NCBI RefSeq assembly: GCF_048007035.1
Contig: NZ_CP180355.1
Span: 5,146,001-5,210,000 of the forward strand
From: Imperialibacter sp963977595
Lineage (GTDB): Bacteria; Bacteroidota; Bacteroidia; Cytophagales; Cyclobacteriaceae
DNA length: 64,000 bases
Direction: 5' to 3'
Shown: positions 8,872-19,000 of the stretch, piece by piece
Layout: every line of letters starts with the position of its first letter
Position numbering within the stretch: position 1 is the first letter of the stretch
Notes under the pieces: model-generated
Seen by the model: only the letters and a program-made list of their open reading frames with translations
The model's database searches: none
Told to the model about the DNA's origin: nothing
Program-made: the position numbers and the translations under genes

Positions 8872-9939
8872 TTAATGCTTGTGCCCCAAATAGTGCGCTT
8901 TGAGAATGTCTTCACCAAAGTCGCCGCCTTTTTCCCTCCAGATGGCATGGATATGATTTCCGTCGTTGTCGAAACCCACGTTGTCGTACTCAATCATGAA
9001 GTCAGGGCCATTGATGATATAGTAATGGGGGTTTCTGGCCTCGTAACTTCCAATCCAGGCAAAATAGATGTTGTCGATCCCAGTCTCAACCAGTTTGTCA
9101 TAGACCCTCGTCGCACCCTCATGTTCCAGGTTGTCGACATACTCTTTGATCAGCCATTCCAGCAGCCCTTTTTGCTCCTTTTCCATATCAGCTGCTTTTA
9201 TGCCATAGTAGTCGTCAATTCTTTTCGGCCCGTTAGGGCTGGTGATGATGTCGCCGGGCACCTTTTGGCTTAAGGTAGCCGTTTTCTTTTGCTGCTCAGT
9301 CAAAGCATTGATCAGCAGAAAGCCATAATCTTCTTCTTTGCTCAGTACCCTGAGTCCCGCATATTTGGTAATTCGAACCTCGGCTGGGTCAGACCCAAAA
9401 AAGAGGGGGGTGAGCGAGTATTTACCACCCGCCATCGACAGGCTGACGGCCATATGATGGCCACCCATATTCAGACCCCAGGGCTCTTTCATATCGGGCG
9501 TGCCCCAGAGAGAAATAAAGTAATTGCCATACTCCCAATCGAGTTTTTTGATTTGTGCCAGCCCTTCTTTGGAGATTGTACCCCTCTCAAATGAGGTGTC
9601 GTAGACTATGTTTAAAATGTCGTCCAGCTGCATGATGCTGGTGATCTTCAGATAACCCTGCGAGCTAAACAAAGTTGTGAGCACCCTGTGAAACTGGATC
9701 ATGCTTTTTTCTGAAAGGTCACCATAGCGCTTACCAGGCCTTGGCACAAGACCAACGGGCAGGTTCGTCCACTTTTCCCGGCCCGGGTCGTCGAAAGGTA
9801 AACTGATTTGCTGAAGCTCTTCTGCACTCAGTGTTTTCAGGAACACTTTGGTAACGTCTACAATTTCCTGGGCACTTTGGCTGAGCAGCGTGCTGGATGT
9901 CAATGTGAGAAAGGTGATGAAGGTTAGAAGGTATTTCAT
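8872..9939 (-). CDS. DUF3500 exported protein
   Basis: A 355-residue protein with a clear signal peptide (MKYLLTFITFLTLTSSTLLSQ). It shows the DUF3500 pattern: LSAEELQQISLPFDDPGREKW with the following PRPGKRYGDLS, the LWGTPDMKEPWGLNMGGHHMAVS segment rich in His, and a C-terminal YYIINGPDFMIEYDN ... GNHIHAIWREKGGDFGEDIL block near 310-345. The conserved GGHH and NHIH histidines suggest a metal or haem site, which is inference. No enzymatic function is established for the family. Confidence 0.8.
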   Translation of the reverse strand: MKYLLTFITFLTLTSSTLLSQSAQEIVDVTKVFLKTLSAEELQQISLPFDDPGREKWTNLPVGLVPRPGKRYGDLSEKSMIQFHRVLTTLFSSQGYLKITSIMQLDDILNIVYDTSFERGTISKEGLAQIKKLDWEYGNYFISLWGTPDMKEPWGLNMGGHHMAVSLSMAGGKYSLTPLFFGSDPAEVRITKYAGLRVLSKEEDYGFLLINALTEQQKKTATLSQKVPGDIITSPNGPKRIDDYYGIKAADMEKEQKGLLEWLIKEYVDNLEHEGATRVYDKLVETGIDNIYFAWIGSYEARNPHYYIINGPDFMIEYDNVGFDNDGNHIHAIWREKGGDFGEDILKAHYLGHKH

Positions 9940-9992
9940 TGAGGTTGTTTAAGTAGTTGCCGAAGGCCAGCTCAATATAAGTCAATAATGTT

Positions 9993-10004
9993 TGATTGCA
10001 ATCA
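9993..10004. promoter_or_regulatory. Perfect 12-bp palindrome in a divergent promoter region
   Basis: TGATTGCAATCA is a perfect inverted repeat. It lies in the 168-base gap between the divergent starts of the DUF3500 gene (9939, minus) and the barrel-like lipoprotein gene (10108, plus), a position that suits an operator. The regulator is unknown. Confidence 0.35.
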
Positions 10005-10107
10005 GGAATACGGCAGGGTATTCAGCAACAAATGCTACTGCCTGGCCCAAGCAATCTGGCATGAATAATGTATAAATGATTTTATCTATCTTTACTTTTT
10101 TAGACTT

Positions 10108-10791
10108 ATGAAAACTCATTTTTTAATGCTGCTATTTGGTGCACTATGCACCGGATGCGTAAGTACAGGCGTGCTCTTTCAGGATGGAAATACCGTTGGG
10201 AAGAAAGAATTCGAGGGGGCTATTGGCCTTTCCTACAATGTGGTTCCGTCCTACACCACCGACACCGTCACGCAAACTGTCAAGCTCAATCCCTTCAAAG
10301 TGCCTGCGCCGTGGATCAATATTCAGGCTCAGTATGGCTTGGCCGAGCGGCTCGATGTGGGCGGATCTTTTGGGCTTGGACTTTTCAGCGCAGGGCTCAG
10401 CGGGTTCGCCAAGTATGCCCTTTTACCCAACGAGGGTACTTTTCATGCATCACTCTATGGAGGTGGGGGCTTTGCAGCCTCTACCGACAAGGTAGAAAAT
10501 GGTACCGCCACATTTGCCCAGCTGGTAGGCGGTATTCCCTTTAGTTTTGATGTGACTGAAGCAAACACGCTTGTGATCCAGCCGCTGTACAGCCACGACT
10601 TCTACAAGGTAAAAATTTCAGATGACACCGTTTATGACGATCGTTTCGATGCACACCTTGTACATTTGGGTTTTGGGGTGATAAGAAAAAATCTGGACAA
10701 AGACAGTGCAGTGTTTTACAATGTCACCATGAATTATTCACCCGCCAATAAACGAGCTTATCCTACTTTTGGGGTAGCGATAAGGCTTTGA
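10108..10791 (+). CDS. Lipoprotein, probable small beta-barrel-like protein
   Basis: A 227-residue protein with a lipoprotein signal peptide (MKTHFLMLLFGALCTGC, lipidation Cys 17). The mature part has Gly- and aromatic-rich alternating strands (AQYGLAERLDVGGSFGLGLFSAGLSGFAKYALL, HASLYGGGGFAAS) and ends GVAIRL, resembling the small outer-membrane barrel or barrel-like proteins of Bacteroidota. No specific function is recognised. A TATCTTTA element at about 10090, one base from the Bacteroidota -7 consensus, lies just upstream. Confidence 0.7.
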   Translation: MKTHFLMLLFGALCTGCVSTGVLFQDGNTVGKKEFEGAIGLSYNVVPSYTTDTVTQTVKLNPFKVPAPWINIQAQYGLAERLDVGGSFGLGLFSAGLSGFAKYALLPNEGTFHASLYGGGGFAASTDKVENGTATFAQLVGGIPFSFDVTEANTLVIQPLYSHDFYKVKISDDTVYDDRFDAHLVHLGFGVIRKNLDKDSAVFYNVTMNYSPANKRAYPTFGVAIRL

Positions 10792-10804
10792 TCAATTAGT
10801 ATAG

Positions 10805-10825
10805 TAGCCTTATTAGGCTGTTTTT
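10805..10825 (+). terminator. Weak hairpin terminator candidate
   Basis: AGCCT (10806-10810), loop TATT, AGGCT (10815-10819), then G and five T. The stem is only five pairs, but it follows the lipoprotein stop by 15 bases. The rest of the gap up to 11078 holds no supported gene. Confidence 0.4.
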
Positions 10826-11078
10826 GAAGTGTTAAGTTTTTTTTGGAAAATGAAATATCAATAAGATATGAAGCGCAAGCAAAGATACAGCCATCGCCAG
10901 AAGTATCATGCACATTTACTCCGTATTCAAGAAAGGAAACGGAACTGTATTCAAACAGAATTGCGGTTAGTGACTTTTACTATGGAGTCTTAAAGTCAGA
11001 GTCCACAGTTTTTTAAGATCCGATTGAGTATTTTGGCATATCATTGAAGCCGAAGCTAACGAGCCTGCAAAAGAAGAT

Positions 11079-11981
11079 ATGCTATCATCCGATAATACCT
11101 TTCCCGGAGGCAACTGGATAAAGCCTGTATTGATAGTTGCTGGAATTATAGCGGCGCTGATCGTATTCGAGGGCGCACAGCAATTTTACTACCTCCGGAG
11201 ATATAACCTTTTCCCAAATGCTAATATTACGCTGCTTGAGTTGATCATTGGCCACCTTAAAAGTTGGCTGATCTGGATGCTGGCTGGAGCTCCATTGGTT
11301 GTATTTGCCCTGCGCCACCCATTTGATAAGGAAGGTGACTACAAAAGTCAGGCGCTTATTTATTTTGGATGGGTGTTTGGAATTCTTTTGCTCTGCATGG
11401 TTCTCATTGCTTTGGAAGAAGTGTTCTTTCAAGGTGATCCCGCTACAGTTGAGCGATTTATTGGGGGACTTACATTTTACACTTTCCAAAAAGGGCCCAT
11501 TTTTCTTTTGGCCTATGCCTCCCTGATTATAACACTTCATTTTTTCGTGAACATACAAACGCTGGAGCTAACGGTGAAAGAGCTAAGTTCCATGAAGGTC
11601 AGCAACCAGTCGTTATATGAGGAGCTGAAAGCCCAGCAGTACGACGATTCTGCTCAATTCATAACTGTCAAAACAGGCAACCGGAGCCGGGTGGTGGCGC
11701 TAGACGATATAAGGTGGGTGGAGGCAGACGACTATTGTGTGCGGCTCCATACCCGAACCAATGAAGCCTACGTGCTCAGAGGGTCCATGAAAGCCATGGA
11801 ACAGGCCCTGCCTGGGAAGAAATTTATCAGAATTCATCGCAAATGCATCGTTAACCTGAATGATGTGGACGAGTTTCTTTTCTCCGACACACCGGAAGTG
11901 ATACTCACAGGTGGAATGAAACTGCCCGTGGCGGTTTCCAGGGTGGGGCAAATTAAGAAGCATTTGAAGCTTTCTCAATAA
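11079..11981 (+). CDS. Membrane-bound LytTR-domain transcription regulator
   Basis: A 300-residue protein with four hydrophobic segments in the first half (about 16-36, 58-77, 91-113 and 135-158), a short linker, and a C-terminal LytTR DNA-binding domain (about 195-298). The domain carries the usual landmarks: ALDDIRWVEADDYCVRLHT, VLRGSMKAMEQALP, FIRIHRKCIVNLNDVDEF and LPVAVSRVGQIKKHL. It has no receiver domain, so it probably senses through the membrane part. Its position just upstream of the 12.2-23.1 kb locus, with a pair of 21-bp-spaced direct repeats in between, suggests that it controls that locus; this is inference. Confidence 0.85.
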   Translation: MLSSDNTFPGGNWIKPVLIVAGIIAALIVFEGAQQFYYLRRYNLFPNANITLLELIIGHLKSWLIWMLAGAPLVVFALRHPFDKEGDYKSQALIYFGWVFGILLLCMVLIALEEVFFQGDPATVERFIGGLTFYTFQKGPIFLLAYASLIITLHFFVNIQTLELTVKELSSMKVSNQSLYEELKAQQYDDSAQFITVKTGNRSRVVALDDIRWVEADDYCVRLHTRTNEAYVLRGSMKAMEQALPGKKFIRIHRKCIVNLNDVDEFLFSDTPEVILTGGMKLPVAVSRVGQIKKHLKLSQ

Positions 11982-12085
11982 CGTTAGGACACGTCTGATC
12001 TTTCTACTCACTTAATTTTGCTGGACTAGCCTACAGGGGCAAATTGCCGACTTGAGACCTCTGTTTTCAGTGGAAAATGCCGTAT

Positions 12086-12117
12086 TTGACGCAAAACTGA
12101 CAGCACTTGACGCAAAA
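12086..12117. promoter_or_regulatory. Direct-repeat pair resembling a LytTR binding site
   Basis: TTGACGCAAAA occurs at 12086-12096 and again exactly at 12107-12117, a start-to-start spacing of 21 bp. LytTR regulators bind two direct 9-bp half-sites about 21 bp apart. On the minus strand the copies read TGCGTCAAA and TGCGTCAAG, which fit 6 and 7 of 9 positions of the AgrA-type consensus. The site lies between the LytTR gene and the operon starting at 12239. No gene is seen in the surrounding gap 11982-12238. Confidence 0.45.
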
Positions 12118-12238
12118 TCGACAATGAAAGTGCTGGTTATTGATGACTTTTGATAGTCTGATGATAGTCACTGATCAAAGGTGAATCGTCGCAGACAACA
12201 GCTATGGGACTAGTATTTGAATAATCACCGTCAAAGCT

Positions 12239-13051
12239 ATGCTCCAACAAGTTCTCAAGTCATCCAGGTATTGTTGCCCGCCCCATTTGTCAGTCTTCAG
12301 GGCAACCACCTCTCCATGGTGGGTACCCATTCTCGTTACCATTTTCATGGCGGTTGCCTTTACTACTCACGCCCAGGATGTGGTCATCACACAAATGGCG
12401 CTACAGCCTGATGGCAAGGTTGTGCTAAGGTACAACCTGAACGACGACCGGCTGGATCGGAAGTATTCTCTTTACCTGTACGCCTCGTCCGATAATTTCA
12501 TACAGCCATTGGCGCACGTAAGCGGCGATGTGGGCGTGGACCTTGCCGTGGGCGGCAACAAAACGATTACCTGGAATGCCAGGGAAGAGCTGGGCGACAC
12601 CTTCGCCGGCGATGTGAGCCTGGAACTCAAAGGCAATATCTATGTGCCCTTCATTGCCCTTGATAATTTCGATGACTACAAAGTACTGAAACGGGGCAAA
12701 CCTTATGAGGTCACCTGGACAGGCGGACGTGGTGACAATGTGCTGCTCTTCGAACTCTACGAAGAAGACAGTAAAATCAAAGTTTTTGAAGAACGGCCCA
12801 ATGTGGGCAATACTACCATCATCATTCCCAGCGATGTGAAACCCGGGCGCTACCGCTTCAAAATCAGCGATAGCAGGAACAAGGATGAGGTGGTTTATAC
12901 GATGAACTTTCTGGTGAAACGGAAGGTGCCTCTCCTAGTAAAGGCAGGATTGGGTTTGGCTTTGCTGGGCGGAGTGGGGTATGTCGTTTCGCTGGGTGGG
13001 GCAGATGCTGATGAGGAGAAAATTGGGGATCCAATAACGCCAACGAGATGA
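12239..13051 (+). CDS. Exported, C-terminally membrane-anchored protein with Kre9/KNH-like domain
   Basis: About 270 residues. The hydrophobic stretch at about 27-45 ending FTTHAQ looks like a signal peptide with cleavage after HAQ; the annotated ATG at 12239 gives a long leader and the true start is uncertain. The central part (about 130-220) has the extracellular pattern YEVTWTGGRGDNVLLFELY ... DVKPGRYRFKISDSRN, similar to Ser/Thr-rich Kre9/KNH-like domains used in surface proteins. A basic KRK followed by a hydrophobic segment (about 228-250) and an acidic tail suggest a membrane anchor. Its stop overlaps the start of the giant gene (ATGATGA), so the two are translationally coupled. Function unknown; a tethering or assembly partner is inference. 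Confidence 0.6.
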   Translation: MLQQVLKSSRYCCPPHLSVFRATTSPWWVPILVTIFMAVAFTTHAQDVVITQMALQPDGKVVLRYNLNDDRLDRKYSLYLYASSDNFIQPLAHVSGDVGVDLAVGGNKTITWNAREELGDTFAGDVSLELKGNIYVPFIALDNFDDYKVLKRGKPYEVTWTGGRGDNVLLFELYEEDSKIKVFEERPNVGNTTIIIPSDVKPGRYRFKISDSRNKDEVVYTMNFLVKRKVPLLVKAGLGLALLGGVGYVVSLGGADADEEKIGDPITPTR

Positions 13052-16000
13052 TGAAGAAAACAACTTTAATATTAACCCTGCTCTTGACAGGGATTAATAT
13101 GTTGATCGCCCAGGCAAATTTTGATTTCGGAAAAGCGCTAGATTTTGATGGAAGTAATGACTACGTCGAAATTCCGAATAATTCCTCGTTGACATTAGGC
13201 GACCTAACCATAGAAGCATGGGTGAATTGGGATGGTAATAATTGGAGCAATATTTTAATGAAAGGCAATTATGGGTATGCTTTTGCCATTTTAAACACCG
13301 GTCAGTTGGCGTGGTGGATCAATGGGGGCGGAGGCGATGTGCAAAAATCGACCGGAACAATTTCCCCTGGTGTTTGGACTCACGTAGCGGTAGTTGTTGA
13401 TCAGGGTACATCTACGACGTTTTACATCAATGGAGAGTTTGCAGGGTCAGTCAATAACGGGATAGTAAATAATAATAGCTCTTCGCTCATACTCGGCCGC
13501 CAGGGAACTTCCTGTGCTTGTAATCTCTTGAATGCAAGGCTTGATGAGTTAAAAATTTGGAACACAATTCGGACTGAATCACAGATTCAGGGGAATCTTT
13601 TTAAAGTGCTTACCGGCAGTGAAGCCAATCTGGTTGCTTACTATGATTTTGAACAGGGAGTAGCTAATGCAGACAACACAGGAGTTACCACTCTGGTAGA
13701 TAAAACGGCAAATGCCAATAATGGGACACTATACAATTTTGCATTAGCCACCGGTATGGGATCTAACTGGACAACGTCCAGAGGATTACAAACCGGAGAT
13801 AGCTGCAGTGATCCCGTGCAGATTGACAAAGGCTGGCACAGAGCGTGGCCCGTTTGGTATGCTTATACAGCTCCAGCGGACGAAACTGTTGTGATTTCTA
13901 GTGTTGGCTTGACAAGTGTTGATACAAAACTAAAAGTTTATAGCGTTTGCAATGGGAGTGTGCAGTATCAAAGTGATGATTTTTCAGGGCTCCAATCAGA
14001 AGTAAAGGTGCCATTGACTGCCAATGAAACCATTTATATTTATTGGGAAAATCTACAGTTGTTTTTTGATTGGCGTATCGAAGAAGATGCAAACACTGAG
14101 ATAGTAGAGTTTACATTTCCCGGGCAGGTTTTTGGATCAGAGATAGACGATGCCAGTAGCAGCGTAGCAATTACATTACCGGATGGTACCAACGTTACTA
14201 ACCTTATCGCAAATTTTCTTTCTTCGGCAGGGGCCTCTGTAAAAGTGGGGACCACCGCTCAAACTACTGGCGTTACTGCTAACGATTTTACGTCGCCTGT
14301 TACCTATAGAGTTCTTGCAGCGGATGGTAGCACGACAAGGGACTGGACCGTTACGGTAACGGCAGTTCCTGCATTAACAATTGGTCAATCATATCAGGGA
14401 GGAAAAGTAATTTATGAGGATCCTTCTGGAAATTGGGGGCTTATTGCCGCGGAATCGGATGCACCAAATGGCAGCTATGGCACTAGCTGGGGGCAAGACT
14501 ATTCGAGTTATTATAACCAGGATTTAATTGGAGGAACATTAAGCGGTATTGGGACTGGATCATATAATACCCAAATAATGCTTGACTACGCAGCGGGTAA
14601 CCCTGAGTGGAATACCGGTGCAGCGACATCAGCTACAGCCACGCAAAATGGCTATCCAGATTGGTATCTCCCGTCAAAAGATGAATTGCAACTGATATAT
14701 AATAACCGAAGTTTTTTCGACGCATTTTCTACGACAAGTTACGTTGGTTACTGGAGTTCGACCGAAGCTAGCGGTGGATTTGCGTATTCCTTTAATTTCG
14801 ACGACGGCTATTCAAGCTCCGACTTTAAAGATGACTATGCTCATATAAGGTCGGTAAGGACATTTTCAAATTTAGCCACCCGTATCACTACTATAGAGCC
14901 AGTTTCTGCCAGGCCTGGGGAAGAGATCACCATTTTTGGAAGTAGCTTGATGCAACAGCCTTCCGTCACGATAGGCGGCGCTGAAGCAGAAATTACCTAT
15001 GTCTCTTTTGGGAAATTGAAGGTGATTGTTCCTGAGGGCACACCCGGCACGGCAAGCGTAATTGTTGCTACGTCGGCAGGCACGTCTAATAGTGTCAGTA
15101 ACTTTACTTTGTTAAATAGCTTGCAAGGCGGGGGGTTTGATGGTACACAAAAAATTATCTCGCTCAATGGTGCCAGTGCGGCTTCCACAGTTCATGCGGC
15201 CGACATAGACGGGGATGGAGATATGGATGTGTTGTCGGCATCATACTACGATAATAAAATTGCGTGGTACGAAAATAATGGTGACAAGACTTTTGGCGCA
15301 CAGCAAATTATTTCAACAAACGCCAATGGAGGAAGATCCGTTTTTACGGCTGATCTAGACCAGGACGGAGACCTTGATGTGATGTCTGCATCTTCATCAG
15401 ATAAGAAAATAGCCTGGTATGAAAATAATGGTGATAAAACATTCGGGAGTCAAAATATCATCAATGCAGACGCAAAAGGAGCAAACACAGTCTTTGCAGC
15501 TGACCTGGACAATGATGGTGATTACGACGTGCTTTCATCGTCAGAAACTGACGATAAAGTAGCCTTTTATGAAGGCACTGGAGGTAAAGTGCTGATTAGC
15601 ACAGGTAAAGTGTTTGGAACGGAAAATATTGTGTCGTCGGTCGCAGACGGTGCCTGGGATGTATATGCATCCGATTTGGATGGCGACGGCGACCTTGATA
15701 TTCTATCTGCTTCGCAAAGTGACGATAAAATTGCCTGGTATAAAAACAATGGCAATTTGTCCTTTGGTGCGCAGCAGATTATTTCGACTACTGCAGGGTA
15801 TACACATTCATTGTATACAGCAGACATTGATAAGGATGGTGATCTTGATGTCGTTGCTGCTGCCCAGGATGACGACAAAATAGTTTGGTACGAAAATATT
15901 GGTAGCGGAACATCGGGGTTATTTGGCGATACCGGAACTAATGAGCAAATAATTAGTAGCGGAGTGGCTACGGACGGTGTTTTGCAAATTCATGTGGCCG

Positions 16001-19000
16001 ACATCAATGGAGATGGCTATCCTGATATCTTAGGAGCATTGGATCAAGGTCAAAAAATCGTTTGGATCAAAAACAATGGCGACAAAACGTTTGGTAGTGT
16101 TCAGGTCATTACCACTGAAAATGGCCGTAGTAGGTTTGTGACAGCTGCTGATATTGACAACGATGGCGATTTGGACGTCTTGTCGGCGTCAGATAATCTG
16201 AGCCGTGTGGCTTGGTACGAAAACCTGAATATAAACTCCATTTTTGAATCATTTAGTGTACCGGGGCAACTTGGTAAGACATCGATTGACGAAGCGAATT
16301 TGAAAGTAAAAGTAACCATGCCGGTGGGTACCGATTTTACAACAATAGTACCATACTTCGCTACCTCAAATGGAACCGAAGTGAAAGTTGGTTCGAGTGT
16401 TCAGCAGAGCGGAACATCGGTCAATGATTTCACATTTCCACTAGTCTACACAATCTTTGCGGAAGACGGTATCAATAAGAGTTTTTGGGAGGTGACGGTG
16501 GTTTCGCCAGCGAAGCCAGTTGTCTCATTAATTGAGCCAGCTATAGCCGCTCCCGGTTCGCTGATTGAATTAACAGGAGGTGGTTTTGACCCAACTTCGG
16601 AAAATAATTCGGTCACTTTTGATGGACAATCTGCTACAGTTATTTCTGCATCTGCCGTACGGCTTGTCGTGGAAGTTCCTGTTGTGAGTGGAGGTCTTTC
16701 TCAGGTAGTAGTTACGAACTCAGCCGGGTCATCCACTGCAATAAATAATTTTACTCTAATTAACTCCAAACAGGGCGGGACGTTCACGGGCACTTCTGCT
16801 GCCGTGGGTGCAACAATTGATGGCCCATTCACAACATCATCTGCCGACCTTAATAATGATGGGTACATAGATATTATCGTTGGGTTGTCCGTTGCGGACG
16901 AACTGCTGTGGTTCCAAAATGACGGTTCTGGATCTTTCACAAAACGATCAATCATTAGCTCTTTCGATGCTTTTGCTGCAAGACCGACGGACATGAACGA
17001 CGATGGTTTTATGGATATAGTCGCTTCCAGTTTTGCAACAAATAAAGTGTCATGGTTCGAAAACGACGGTAATCTTCCTGTAGTGACCTTTACAGAACAT
17101 ATCATTTCTTCCAGTGTTTCCGGTGTTAATGACGTTTTCCCTGTAGACATGGATGGTGATGGTGATATTGATGTGGTCACCGCCAACAACACTGAAGGAA
17201 GTATCTACTGGTTTGAGAATGATGGCACTAATCTTTTCACAAAAAGAGTTGTCACAGATAAGGCCAAGGGTGCAAGATCTTTGAGTGTAACAGATTTCGA
17301 GTTTGATGGAGATCTGGATATCGTTACCAGTACCTGGAATTCTGAAAGTGTGCTCACTTTTATCAACGATGGCGATGAAAACTTTTCGAAAAACACCGTA
17401 GCATCATCCTGGGGCCATCCTTCTGCCGCTATAGGAATTGACATGAACAAGGATGGCACCAAGGATCTTTTGATTGCCAATAATATTTGGGGATTTCTTA
17501 GTTGGACAGGGAGAAATAGCCTGTATCCAGACAATGATGTCTCATACAATTCACTCAATAGTATTTCATCCATTTTCCCCGTTGATATTGAAGGAGATGG
17601 TGACTATGACGTGATAGCCGGTAGCCAAAGTGATGACAAAGTTGCGCTGTTTGTCAACAACGGATCCATGGTATATAGTGAATTGTTATTATCCTCTGTT
17701 TCCGACAACACACAGTCTGTCCATGTTGCCGATGTTGATAACGACGGTGATGTCGATATCCTTGCTGCTGCTTTTAACGGGGATAAAGTGGACTGGTATG
17801 AAAATCTGAACAAAAATACGAGTATAGTCACCTATTCGTTTGAAAAGCAAAAGACGCCAGCTGTTATCGACGCCGATGCGAGAACCGTAAATATTGAAGT
17901 TTATAAAGGCACAACGGTTACCAATTTGATCGCAACTTTTGGTCTCGCATATGGGGCAAGTGCCAAGGTGGCCAATGTAACACAGTCAAGCGGCGTGTCA
18001 GTTAATAATTTTTATAATGCAGTAACTTATGCGATTGCCGCTGAAGATGGCATCACAGTGGACGACTGGGTGGTTGAAGTGTCTATTGGACTAGACACAG
18101 CACGATCTTTTACTGCATTTTCTCTGGACGGACAGGTGGGACAGGCAGTTATTAACAATGCGGCCCATTCAATAACTGCTTTTGCTGACATTTCCGTTAA
18201 TCATGTGGCAACTTTTGACTTGTCATTTAATGCAACTACAAGCATAGGAGGGATTGTTCAAGCTAGTGGAACCACGTCAAATGATTTTTCTCAGGACATT
18301 GTTTATACTGTAACTGCAGAAGATGGTATTGCCATTCAGGACTGGACAGTGCATGTGGTGAATACTGCCACTGATATCTTATCTTTTAGTATTCCTGAGG
18401 AAATGGACGATGCACAGTTTGATAATACCGCCCATACAATAAAAGTTATTGTTTCTTCGCCAGATCTTTCCTCACCATTTGTTCCTGCTTTTACTCTTTC
18501 ACCGGGTGCAATGGCTAATCCAGCTACAGCAACATCCACCAACTTTAGTTCTCCTGTTACTTATACCGTAACTGCAGAAGATGGTATCACCAGTCAGCCC
18601 TGGGTCGTAACAGTTGCAGCAAATCAGGCGCCGATATTGAATACCATCGGAGTTAAATTTATCGATGAACAATCGCCGCTTGGTTTTACTGTTTTGGCAA
18701 CTGATGCCGACTTACCTGCTCAGTCATTAACCTATAGTATCAATCAGACCTCTATCGACAAAGGTATGACTATCAACCCTACCACAGGCGTGTTTAGCTG
18801 GACACCCAATGAGTCTCAGGATGGCGTACACAATGTGGTTGTTTCTGTATCGGATGGAGATGATATTGACACTGAACTTGTAGGTATTACTGTGAATGAA
18901 GTTAACACATTGCCCATAGTAGGTGCAATCGCTGGACAAAGTGTAGATGAACTTGTAGAACTTACACTGACTGCCAGTGCTTCGGATACAGACATTCCGA

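Noticed and set aside
10868..10993. Short basic ORF (41 codons, starting MKRKQRYSHR) in the gap before the LytTR gene
   Set aside because: No homology recognised, no clear promoter, and composition fits chance in an AT-rich gap; not listed as a gene.
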